Shown: positions 23,857 to 35,158 of the stretch, piece by piece | Position numbering within the stretch: the stretch's first letter is position 1 | How the letters are laid out: each line of letters starts with the position of its first letter | Source: Polytrichum commune | Lineage: Eukaryota; Streptophyta; Polytrichopsida; Polytrichales; Polytrichaceae | NCBI GenBank assembly: GCA_950295325.1 | Contig: OX485803.1 | Coordinates: 32,605,554-32,669,553, forward strand | Direction of reading: 5' to 3' | Length of the DNA stretch: 64,000 nucleotides | Made by a program: the position numbers and the translations under genes | The notes under the pieces: generated by a model | The model's database searches: none | What the model was told of the DNA's origin: nothing | The model's input: only the letters and a program-made list of their open reading frames with translations

Positions 23857-24927
23857 TCAAGTTCCACCTTCTTGACTTTTTATTATCCCTTCTCCAAGCA
23901 CTTCTTCCACGTGCTCATCACCCACCTCTTCCTCATTGACCTCAATTGCAGCAGTAACAAACACTTTGCTTGGCCCCATTTTATCATCCATGGTTGAACG
24001 ATGAAAAGGGAAAATCCCTATGGCAAAAATTCCTTTTCTAATGGTCACTAGAGTCATAGCCTTTTTCAAGGCCAGTGACACCCATTGGGCTAGGTCCTCC
24101 TTTGTGGCACCCTTCCCGTTATTCCTAAGGGTTCAAAAACCCTAGTATTTTCTAAACACAGTCTTGAATGGTGTGAAAATACTCACATTTAAGGGCTATG
24201 TAGCATGGGATGTGTGTCTAGGAACAATTAAGACATCTAGACCTATTTTTTTGGGCCATGTGCACCACATCTAGGGTAACATGTGAGTTGTACCCATCCT
24301 ATTTGAGTAGATGATAATTCTCATTAGAAATGCCATATATTTTACCAACGTGAAGTAGGAAGTGGTTAATCCACTCATTGAATAGTGTTCCCATCATCAT
24401 GCCTCATTTTTGCATGGCAATACAAAGTCCCTCCTTGCACCTAATTATGACATTTTGTCTAAATGACCTACCTTTGAATATTTTAAAAGTTAGGAATGCT
24501 AGAATTTGAGGCATTGATCCATGACAAGATTGACATGGTGTATCATGGTCTTGAGTGATCTCAGCCACCTCAAATGGCATTGACTCAAATTAATTGGATG
24601 TCTTAGTGTATGCATTTTGAGACTCCAATTTACAAGTTCACTCTCTTCTTAAAATGATAGCACACCCAACTTGCCACATTTTCTACCTATGGTTTTTCCA
24701 ATGTCATGGTCCCATAGGGACGTAGTGGATATTCCATGTATTCTAAAAGCACTTTTTATGGGAGCCCCATCATCAATTGCAAGCAGGGTTGCGTTTAGTT
24801 GTTCATCCGTCCAATTTCCATTCTTCATGATTTTTCTACCCATGCATTCGACATATATACCATCCATGGTGCCAAAATCAACACCCTCCCTAATGTCCTC
24901 CGATTCCTTACATGTGTTGTGAAGCAA
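23857..24927 (-). pseudogene. Dead pogo/Tigger-like (CENP-B type) transposase
   Basis: Reading down the minus strand, 24927-24649 opens with a 92-codon frame containing WTDEQLNATLLAIDDG and then AFRIHGISTTSLWDH, a psq/pogo helix-turn-helix. After in-frame stops and shifts, similarity resumes: FKGRSFRQNVIIRCKEG, then GMMMGTLFNEWINHF, then DGYNSHVTLDVVHMAQ (second catalytic Asp block), and a final open frame ending near 23857 with LAQWVSLALKKAMT and IRKGIFAIGIFPFH. The block order matches Tc1/mariner-superfamily pogo transposases of plants. The third Asp block, which should read near PLDVS, is damaged. Several stops make it non-functional. I found no terminal repeats. Confidence 0.8.
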
Positions 24928-24929
24928 GG

Positions 24930-26890
24930 TGATGCCATTAGAGTGCCCCCTAATGCACTAAGGTGATCCGCTCTAGCCCTAGTTGCATTGGGCCCAGGTG
25001 GTGGGCCATCATTATCATTGGATTGGGTCCCTTCCCACTAACCATGCCCATAGGCCACTAAGTTGGTGACCTCTAGTAAGCAAGTTACATCTCATGGGAT
25101 GCCATACCCCACTCCCCGATCCCATGCATCTCATTGACCATCATCATTCTCAATACATTCAAATTGGGGGTCGGCTTAGGGAATTGTGTAAAGTCCGTAA
25201 AACAATCTCCGCTACGGTGATCAACATCAGAGTCCCCCCCCCCCCCCACGCTTAGAGTCTTCCTCCAAGTCAATGAAAGGTTCAACTGCATCATGGGCAT
25301 CTTTAATGTGCTCAAAGAATTGCTCACTTTGATCATCCAAACTTGTAAAATACCTATATATGATTGGTATGTGGTTTGGTAAATTTTGCTTATAAAATAA
25401 TGTATTGATATATACTCATTGTAAATACGCTAATGCAACACATATTTTGTTGTGCAAAAAGGTAGAGGGTGCTAGGTTCATCCCAATTATTAATTGAGAA
25501 TTATTACTTTTGAAGATTTTAGACAAGTTGTTTGCATATTACGTACCCTTGAATGTTGTAGTGGTTAGAGATGCAACATACACTTGAAATGCAACGTGAA
25601 TAATGGGATGCACATGACATGACATGAAAATATGGAAAATATGATTAAATGTGAGTACCGGTTAAGAATCAAAATCTAATGAAAATTTAGAATCGTGTTT
25701 AAGAAATGATGACAGAAATAAATGCAAGAAATAAATCTCCTTAAGGTAGTACTATGTATCTCAATATATACGCCTTAAGGCCCTAAAAAATAACCCTTAA
25801 TAATGCCAATAGAAAATTAGACCCTTAATAGTTCTAGTAAAGATATTAGGCCCTTGATAATGCCAATAAACAATTTGGGATGAGTTAAACATGGGGTGTT
25901 AAATTTGAGTTGTCAGATTTGGGCCGGTAGATTTAAGTCGTTGGATGTATGCCGCTAAATCTAAGCTATAAATTTTGGGCCGTTGAATCCAAGCTATTGG
26001 GATATGGGCCGTTGGAGATGTGCCAATAGATATACACCATAATCTATGCCGTTAGATAAGTGCCTTTACATCTAGGACAATTAGATATGTGCCTTTACAT
26101 CTAGGTTGTTAGATTTGCTACATGTAAGATTGGGGTCACTAATCAACCTCATTCAACCCCCCCCCCCCACACACACACACCCTAATTAGCCTATGAACCT
26201 CACTCACCTGACCCCCTTGCGCCACTGTACCAACCCCCAACCCCCAATCAACCTCACTCCGCCAACCTTCAACCCGCAACTTAGGAAACAGAAAATATAA
26301 AAAAAATTTAAAATTTAAAATTTAAAATTTTAAAGTTTGAGCTCAAACCACCCCCTTAATGTATTGCCACCCACACTAGATTATTGATAATGTGAAGTTG
26401 GGCAATGACAAGCCACCTAGTCCACCATCTTGAATCAACCCCATATTAGCAGCTAACCCGTCACTCTACGAGCTTGGACATGTCACAACTTAAGGTAGTG
26501 GTCCAAGGCAGGGTGTGTTGGTAGTTGAGAGGCAAGTATAGATGTGGGTTTAGGGTGGGGTATGGGATTAGCACCCTCTACCTTACCCCCCTCACGAGAG
26601 GAGGATTGTTGTGTTGTCCCACCTACACTCCCTAAATTTTAGGTGCAACACTTAAATGCCTCCCACCAAACCACCTTGGTAGCACCACCAATCGCCCCTT
26701 TTCAATTCACCAATGACCAAAAATCATCATTGGCCAACCAAGACTTTTGTAATGCTCCCGCCAGCAAACCCATGTGTTATTGCCCATGCCAATGCATATG
26801 TTTGGACTCATGAACACACACAACAATATTATACAAAACCCTATTGAATATGTATTTGGGTCTTTCTCCACTTGGGGTCCAAACAACCCA
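24930..26890. other. Intergenic, low-complexity and short repeats
   Basis: Poly-C runs lie at about 25234-25247 and 26158-26168. Between about 25890 and 26115 a degenerate short motif (GGCCGTTGGAT or CTAAATCTAAG-like, about 20 bp apart) recurs some ten times. No gene is recognised. Confidence 0.45.
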
Positions 26891-27112
26891 CTACACTATA
26901 TATTATATTTAGTGTCACTTACTATTTGGAATTACACAATTCTATATCAATTTACTGTTGATGTATTTCTCGCCAAGTAAAGATGTTAATGTTCTATAAT
27001 GTCCAAACAACCAAGTTGACCTATGTTGGAAAAGAATGAGATATACAGTAAATAGTTATAGCAATGCGTAATTCCAAACAATAAGTGACACTAAACACAA
27101 TATTTAGTGTAC
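26891..27112. mobile_element. MITE, full copy, TTTAGTGTCACTTA end family
   Basis: The left end CTACACTATATATTATATTT AGTGTCACTTACTATTTGG is mirrored at the right end by CCAAACAATAAGTGACACTAAACAC and TTTAGTGTAC, so the terminal inverted repeats are about 45 bp. The outer part is itself palindromic. Related copies are at 29561-29780 and 55969-56192, with half copies near 22750 and 28997. There is no coding capacity, and the target duplication is not clear. Confidence 0.8.
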
Positions 27113-28996
27113 TCTAACCCCTTAAGGTTTTTTGAAGCCTTTTCACATACCCGGTAACACACATTGTTCAATCAAGTAATACATATCATGGCCTAGGGGG
27201 TACAACTTTCATTGAAAACCAAGAACCACATGTGTTCACAGCATACTCTAAAAACCCCCAATACACAAAGTTTTTTGGTTGTAAAATCAAGCAATAAATG
27301 TACAATTTCAATGATAAAAATACAAGTGACAATATGTATACATAAAAGAGTTTATATTCATATATAGCCATTAACATAAGTTTACAAGTACATTTTTGAA
27401 TAATAACGAACCCCTATCATATGCATAATGTAAAACCTTAGGATTCATTTATAAAGTCATGGAAGACTTTTTCACCCCCGGATGTAATTCATAAGCATCT
27501 AAGTCTACCATATATGTCATAGAAGCTAATGCAATTATTATTTCTAAGTCTACCGTCAAATGATCCATAAGGTCGTAAGTCGACTTATTGTTGGTTCCTT
27601 TTTTATATCAACATAAACCAATCTCCATGTTTGATCTAGAACTTGCAACCCGTGGAACTTGCATCAATTGTGATCCCTAAATGCCCGATCTAAATTGTTG
27701 CACACATCGGAGGCTTACTATCGATATGAAAATTATTAACAGAATACCCACTTGGGAATCAACACCTTCGCAATTTCAATGTTGTCCATGATCTAACGAA
27801 GGCATGAACCACCCGCATGAACAACAAAGAAGCACCACAAAGAAGCGTTGGTTGTTCCTCTTGCAACCCTAAGCAAGAAGTGGCCCCATTCTCAACTCAA
27901 CCACCCTTTTCAAAACCCTAATATTGCCCCCTCCATACATACATAAATGAGATAAGGAAATGAGAAAATCATTCATCCAATATTAAATACTTATCCCTTA
28001 AAGTCTAGTGACCTTATCATACAAGTATAAATGTTATATATTTTCCAGAGGTCCTCCATACATGGACATACTTATGAGTTATAATTTGTGTAGTATATGT
28101 ATTTGTAGTATGGAAAGTTCAAATCAATACCCCTTTTATGCACTGGACATAATATTAGTGGTGCAGGACTACTAACCCCTCTTGGGGTGGGCACTATAAT
28201 AACCATGATTACCAAAGTGACCATCGGAATTGAGTGATTAGATGATCTTTGTAGTGATGGGGTTAGTGTGGTTGTGGTGTTGTAGGGGTATATGATCATT
28301 TTTCTTCGTGAGGTGGCCGCCAAGTCATAGGACTTCTCAGTGGTTCATTCTATGTGAGGGGTATCATCACATGTTTAGTGGTCTGGGTCCGATCCCTAAT
28401 GGCCTTGTACGAGCACTGTATTGTGATGTAAGTGACTTGGCAGGAAAGTTGTATCCTATAGCCACCAGCCCCTACCATAAGTTGTGACAATTCCTTAGCC
28501 AGTGTTGACATTTATTCTTTTGTAATCCTAATCATTTATTGGTTGGTGCGTAATAGCCACAAACCTATGAGGATCGAGGTTTGTGTTGGATGGATAAGAG
28601 GTACTTGTATGTGATATTTTCCCTCTTTGTCCAAAAGCAAACACAAAGGTTGAGAGAATTAAACTACAGTAACTAAGCAGCAACTCTGCTGCTGACACGA
28701 CCGGAGCCTGTTTGTTGGGAAGGAGCAACCCTAACTTGGCCTGTTGGAGGAACCGAGAACATTTTGGACAAAATAGTGTAAAGCCAAAAGGTTTGACAAT
28801 CTCAATTTTGGGCATGAAACGAGAGACGTGGATAGGCAGGCAATTAGTTAGAGCTCTGGCAAGTCGGCTTCCCTATGATCCCTTACCATTGGTTCTCTTT
28901 CACTAGACGAGTTTGAAATCTTAAAAAATATTTGAAAAAATATTTGAAAAAATATTTCAGTAGTAGATCATTTAACCATCAAGTGGAAGAGAACGA
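27113..28996. other. Intergenic, no recognised gene
   Basis: The block near 28140-28205 is a second copy of the dispersed repeat at about 11440-11515. The stretch 28555-28610 (CACAAACCTATGAGGATCGA then GTTGGATGGATAAGAGGTAC) resembles the right end of the TA-flanked MITE at 46149-46351. Confidence 0.4.
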
Positions 28997-29105
28997 CACT
29001 CAATATGATATTTAATGTCACTTATTATTTGGAATTACACAATGCTATATATGTTTATTGTATATCTCATATGTTACCAACAAATGTTAAATTGGTTGTT
29101 TGGTT
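28997..29105. mobile_element. Half MITE, TTTAGTGTCACTTA end family
   Basis: Only the left half is present: CACTCAATATGATATTTAAT then GTCACTTATTATTTGGAATT and ACCAACAAATGTTAAATTGG. It stops abruptly after TTGGTTGTTTGG. Confidence 0.7.
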
Positions 29106-29560
29106 GAAGAATCATGTAAGGAACCACACTTTCTTGTAGTGCTTGTATATTGCCATAGCCATTCCATACTCTTCAAGTTGTAAACACAACATTCTTGTGT
29201 GTAGTGGCATCCTTTTGAGGATAAACATGGTTGCTCAAATGATTCATGTATAAGAACATAACATTGCTAAGCAAAGAGTTGCTTGCCCTTCTCACTTGAA
29301 GGGAATCAAAGTGGCCTTCTCACTTAAAGGCAACCAAGCCCATCATATGCACCATGTGTTCCAATAACGAAGCCCAACATCATGCTAGGAAGCTCCTCCA
29401 TAGTTCACCCTAAGAGTAAGGGCTTCGTTGGGCCGTAATTCTCCCTCACATGTGTTGGTTCATTCCCCTTGGCAAGGTAGGAAGCAACGTTTTTAGGTAT
29501 TCAAATCTTTAGTTTAATAAGTTTGGATACCTAAGTAAACCTTGTAGTGGTCAAGAATCA

Positions 29561-29780
29561 TACCATTTATGGTATTTAGTGTCACTTAGTATTTGGAGTT
29601 ACGCATGGTTATAATATTTTGTTGTTGATGTAAAATTTTATCAAGTAAATAAGTTAATTTTATAAAGTTTCCAAACAATCAATTTGACCTTTGTTGGTAA
29701 ACAATGAGATCCATTGTAAAACGTTATAGCACAATGTAATTCCAAATAGTGAGTGACACTAAATACCATAAACAATGTAG
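29561..29780. mobile_element. MITE, second full copy
   Basis: The left end is TACCATTTATGGTATTTAGT GTCACTTAGTATTTGG; the right end is CCAAATAGTGAGTGACACTA followed by AATACCATAAACAATGTAG. The ends are inverted copies over about 40 bp. The same family as 26891-27112, but with an outer palindrome TACCATTTATGGTA in place of the CACTAAATATTATATTTAGTG form. Confidence 0.75.
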
Positions 29781-31575
29781 TGGCAATGACCCATCATCTT
29801 TCTAGTGTGGGCATGGGCCTCTATACCATTAGCTTTTTCATACTTTCAAGGCAAGGTCACATGTTATGCCCCATGCAAAGCCCCTATATGTTTTTTTAAA
29901 TGTCAAATCGTCCACTAATTATGTCAACAAAGAGGTCTTCTCTCACCAAGCGTGGCAAGTGCAAAGGGCTCTTGAGAGAGAGAGAGAGAGAGAGCTTCTC
30001 TGACAGAATTGGTGGGCGAAAAGGATTTTGATACATTAAAGACTTCGGAGATGAAATGTGACATAGGATCTTGACTTGAAAGATTGCAAACCATGTTAGA
30101 GATTTGTTTGTGGCTTCATGGGTGGAGATGATCTTATAGTAGGGAGCCCCATAAATACTTAGAAATTTCATAAGCAACAATCAAATGAGAGCAAGGGAAA
30201 TTTAAGGGTGCGGAAGGATTAGTTGCACATTTGTTGGATGATCATGGTCATTGAAACAATTTCCTTGTAATTTTCTCTTCCTTTTTCTCCTTTTTACTTC
30301 TTCTTTTAGGTCTAATTTTGACTTTTCCCTCATATACATTATGTTCAGGCAAGCTCTCATAAGTTCTGAAATTATGCATATGCATTTGAAGGAAAAAGAA
30401 AAGGCACATACAAGGTGATAAAGTAATGAAGGAATTAAAAAAAAAAAAAAAAGCATGCACCTACAAGTTAAACATAAGATATGGTATATTGAGGGCCTCG
30501 ATTGTTCAATCTTCATTCAATGTATCCTTCAAAAGGAAGGAAGGATGGGAGGGAACATAAACTTTATGTGTTTTTGTTAGAGTATTTGTAGTTATCTTTA
30601 CAATGACAATGTGACACCTCTACACAATTTTCTTTTAGTTTACTTTCCTAACACCTACAAAGAGGGTAAGAGAAATAACTAATCCCTATAAGTTGGTTGC
30701 TAATCATTTCAATTAAACCTCATTGGACTACTTCAAGGTCTTTGACCTCGATTTAGGAGTTAACTTAGCTTTAACTAATAATCTCCAAGCTCTACAATAA
30801 TAACCTACGTTTCCACCCTCCCTTCCCCATGTTTGCCCTCCCACTTTGTAGGTATTATGAACATACACCCATTTTTCTTGTATGAATTTTTATGTGATGA
30901 TGAAGGGGGGTTCATTATTCAAAGCAAAGTTGAGAAGTAACCTTATAGGTTTGAATAAGCACAGGTGTATAATACATATCTAGCCTACTACACCCTAAAC
31001 TCCGTAATATCATGCTTGTGGCAACCAAAGTGCACGTAATATTAAGGAGTTATGTAATGTCAGCATGGATGCGTGATAATAAAATTTTAAAAAATCAATA
31101 TATCATGTGACATTATGGAACAACACACAGTCAAAATTGCAATAATCACAACAATTAAATGATGACAATGTGATGTGTGCAAGCATGTGGTTTGAATTCT
31201 TTGATGGTTCATTTTAATGTCAAAAACTATGATATATGGTAGGGAAACGTGACACCATAGAGCAAGATTGAAACTGAGAACACCCGTTTCCTAGAGTTTT
31301 GTAATATAAGAGGAGGAATGACATTAAAGAGGTTGATATTACGGAGTTTAGAGTGTATACACGTTCTTCATTGATCCGAGTGTGTTTATTACTCTCTCCT
31401 TGTGGGAGTGGCATAACTTAGCCGGATGCTTAGGATGGAATGAGATGTTTAAAGCAAAAAGCAGAGGCAAGGCCGAGGGAATTGGACTACAGTAACTAGG
31501 CATGCAGTCACTTGCTGCTGACACAAATATACCCTATTTGTAGGTTTGCCGCAACACTCAATCTAGTTCTATGTA
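29781..31575. other. Intergenic, low-complexity tracts
   Basis: A (GA)n microsatellite lies at about 29970-29994 and a poly-A run near 30438-30452. A minus-strand open frame at 29896-30180 (94 codons) has no similarity I can name. I see nothing else to annotate. Confidence 0.4.
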
Positions 31576-32515
31576 CGAGCGTACCCCTCATTTATCCAAC
31601 ATAACCCCCCTGAAATAGTATGCAGCCCACATGTTACTGTTTTAAGTTGATTCGACACCGGTATTAGCTTAAAAGACCCCGAATTCGTTTATTCTCGGTC
31701 GTTTGAGATGAATTGGCACCAAACTGCAGAATTGCATGAATCGTCAAGTTTTTATGTGGATGGATGAGAGGTACTTTATACAACATAACTCCCCTGGAAT
31801 AGTATGCAGCTCGCATGTTAGTAACATAAGTTGATTTGACACCGAAATTAGCTCAAAAGACCTTGAATTCGTCTATTCCAGGTCATTTGAGATGAATTGG
31901 CAACAAACCGTAGAATTGTATAAATCGTCAAGTTTTTATCTGGATAGATGAGAGGTACTTTATCCAACATAACTCCCCTTAAATAGTATGCATCTTGTAT
32001 GTTATTTTCTAAAGTTGATTCAACAGTGGAATTAGCTTAAAAGACCCCGAATTCGTTTATTCTAGGTCGTTTGAGATGAATTGGCACCAAACTGCATAAT
32101 TGCATGAATCGTCAAGTTTTTATGTGGATGGATGAGAGGTATTTTATCCAACATAACTCCCTTGGAATAATATGCATCCCGCATGTTACTATTTTAAGTT
32201 GACTCGACACCGGAATTAGCTTAAAAGACTTCGAATTCGTCTATTCCAGGTTGTTTGAGATGAAATTGCAACAAACCATAGAATTGCACGAATCGTCAAG
32301 TTTTTATGTGGATGGATGAGAGGTACTTTATCCAACATGACTCCCCTGAAATAGTATGCATCCTACATGTTACTATTTTGAGTTGATTCGATACTGGAAG
32401 TAGCTTAAAAGACCCCAAATTCGTGCATTCCAAGTCGTTTGAGATGAATTGGCAACAAACCATAGAATTGTACGAATCGTCAAGTTTTTATGTGGATGGA
32501 TGAGAGGTACACTCA
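31576..32515. mobile_element. TA-flanked MITE with its interior expanded to five 184-bp tandem units
   Basis: The word TCGTCAAGTTTTTAT starts at 31741, 31925, 32109, 32293 and 32477: an exact 184-bp spacing. Each unit holds TCCAACATAACTCCC, TTGATTCGACACCGGAATTA, GACCCCGAATTCGTTTATTC and TTTGAGATGAATTGGCA. The block begins CGAGCGTACCCCTCATTTAT and ends GATGAGAGGTACACTCA, inverted copies of each other, and is flanked by TA on both sides. The length (940) equals the single element at 46149-46351 (203) plus four extra 184-bp units, within one base. Confidence 0.85.
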
Positions 32516-33279
32516 TATACAATTATTTCCTCTCTCCATCTAGGAGTTGCGGCAACCCTAAGTTAGGGGTGAACCATTCATCGAGTCTAGAGACCTGTAA
32601 AAATCTGCGATGTTTTGAGAGTTGTACATAAGTTACATATGATATTGTGGAAGACAATTTCCACCAATCCCACTAAACGTTTAGCACATGATGACATGCT
32701 CACTCACTTCTTGGTGTTATCGACAGTTCAGAAAGTATGGGGGCTTCTTTGAGTCAAGACAATTTCAAATTGAAGTGGAGAAGATATCTTAGGGCCACTT
32801 CACACATGAGCCAAGAGCCATGACCATGAAATTGTGAGAGTCCATAGAAAGTGTCCAAAGGCCGTTCCAAGACATCTTCAAAATCACGTAGTATGGTCAC
32901 AAATCTTTAAGTGTAGTGTGAAGTCATATGTGACCGGGCTCTCAACCAAATGCTATTTCAATGATTTTTTATTCATGCAGGTCTTCACACATGATAAAAT
33001 AGAATAAATCAACGGTTGTGAGCATTCAGAGTGTCATGGTCTCCCGGTTTTGTGTTAGGCCTACCTCCAACATGTGTTTTTGAAAATGATCCTAGTGACC
33101 ATGAGACTTGATCCATTTGATGCCATGTAGATTTTACATCCATCTTGCATTCACATACTCCGTTGGTCCCTCCAACTTAGTGTGAAGCAAACTTGGACCG
33201 GCTCCGCCTTTTCCACCAATGAGAGTGCTTGCAGTGTAATGGTCATGGGCTCTTAGTCTCATGTGTGAAGTGGCCTTTA
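32516..33279. other. Intergenic, no recognised gene
   Basis: No coding similarity is visible. The last part runs into the tandem repeat that follows. Confidence 0.35.
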
Positions 33280-33980
33280 CTAGCTTGGATCCATGTTGTC
33301 CTATTGCACCCATGGTCCCCAACCCATCACATTCATGCACATTATGTACTAATCGTGGTCACATCATTTTAATGTTGCCTTTCCATTTTTCCAAGGAATT
33401 GGTGAGATAATGGCAAACCATCACCACCACCACGATGTTGTTCATGGTATATTAGATACCTCTACTTAGAATAAGCCCCCTTACTCAAGACACTTCAAAC
33501 TGAACCAGGGAAGGTATCTTACTAGCTTGGGTCCATGTCGTCTCGTTGCACCCGTGCTCCCTGACCCGTCACATTATGCACATTATACACTAATCGTGGT
33601 CATATTATTTTAATGTGGACCTTCCATTTTTCCAGAACGATGGAAATGATGAGATAATGGCAAACTATCACCACCACCACGATATTTGTGCATGGTATAA
33701 TAGATACCTCTACTTAGGATAAGCCCCCTTAGTCAAGACACTTCCAAATTGAATAAGGGAAGGTGTCTTACTAGCTTGGGTCCATGTCGTCCCGTTGCAC
33801 TTGTGGTCCCCGACCCGTCGCATTATGCACATTATATACTAATCATGATCACATTATTTTAACATGGTTCCTTCATTTTTTCCCCCCATAATGATGATTC
33901 AGAAGAACGGTGAGATAATGGCTCACCACCACCACGTTGTCCATGGTATATTAAATACCTCTACATAGAATACCCCCCCC
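33280..33980 (+). repeat. Direct tandem repeat, 242-249-bp unit, almost three copies
   Basis: CTAGCTTGGATCCATGTTGT or close variants start at 33280, 33522 and 33771. Each unit then has GTTGCACCC, CACATTATGCACATTAT, GAGATAATGGCAAAC, CACCACCACGAT and TACCTCTACTTAGAATAAG in the same order. The last unit stops after ACCTCTACATAGAATA at a poly-C run. A poorly matched relative is near 48540. Confidence 0.8.
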
Positions 33981-34490
33981 CCTTAACGATATCATGTGAA
34001 TAATAAGAGAAAGGATTGTCACTTCTAGAAAATATGGTCCACTTTAACATGTCCTTTTATACAAACAAGTTAATTAGACATGCCTAATCTATGGCCCTTG
34101 TTGACCATGAGGTCTCATTGATGGGGGTTGTCATGGGCTTGTGCTCCCATGGCTTACTATGGCAATACTTTAAACACCAATAAGGTAAATTATGTGTGGG
34201 TTCAAGATGTGGGTCCCATTGGTTATCAATACTAATCTCTTACAATACACAAGATCAAAGCTTTTCTATATAATTTACATCAATTTCCAACAAGTTCTTT
34301 TACAGTGCCGCGACAATATGTAGAGAATTCACACTAAAGTTGTGTTTAGAAATTATATTAGACTGAGTTGTATTAGTTCAACCACTAGTATAGACGTTTA
34401 TCTTGGTACTACTAATATCAATAATGTATAAATAGTGCATGTATTGTATTAGATGGTTGTACAGGGTACTCCTTAGACCTGTAATTGATA
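33981..34490. other. Intergenic, no recognised gene
   Basis: AT-rich sequence without a notable open frame or repeat. Confidence 0.35.
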
Positions 34491-34499
34491 ATACCAACA

Positions 34500-35149
34500 G
34501 GCCGGGGATTCGTGGCACTCATGTATTTTCATGAGTGAGAGTTCATTCATCTTTGCGGATGAGATGAACCACTTTAGACACTACCTCACATTATCGGCTC
34601 CTTGTCTCAAGGGTTTCAAAATTATCAAGTTTTAGTAGTTCTAAATGATCCTAGTCTAATCTAATACTTAAGGCAATAATACAAAGGGGGTTAGATAAAA
34701 TAAAAATGCCTCATATAGAAACAAGTGGGTGCATCATGCGTTGCCAACCTATGATTACTAGTCCGGTTATTTTTAAGAAATTAATATGGGCGGACATTAA
34801 ATACCCCCTCACGAACTTTCGGGGGTGTCAAATCCGGGCTAGGGCAACCCTCTAAAGAAATTTATGAACCCAATCGAAAATTGTTGCCCATCCCGCCCAA
34901 CTTCGAAAAAAAACATTGCCCTTGCATTCTTGAAGGCTGCTTGACTACAAATCCCATATTGAGTGCACTTCACTTCAAGGTCTAAAATCCAATATATATG
35001 TGCACTTCCAATTAGTAAATAAGCAATTGATTGGGATTTCATTCCAGAAGTGAGCGTTTCACTAAAGTAAGCTCCATCTGAGCTTCTTGATGGACTCATC
35101 CGATTTTTGTTACCAAATGACTTTACTCGAGTGCCACGAATCCCCGGCC
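34500..35149. mobile_element. 650-bp Mutator-like non-autonomous element
   Basis: Perfect 21-bp terminal inverted repeats: GGCCGGGGATTCGTGGCACT plus C at 34500-34520 and its reverse complement at 35129-35149. The flanks are ATACCAACA (34491-34499) and ATATCAACA (35150-35158): a 9-bp target duplication with one mismatch, the size typical of Mutator-like elements. A minus-strand open frame (35234-34839) covers half the interior but crosses the right terminus and has no recognised domain, so I do not call it a gene. Without a transposase, the element is non-autonomous. Confidence 0.85.
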
Positions 35150-35158
35150 ATATCAACA

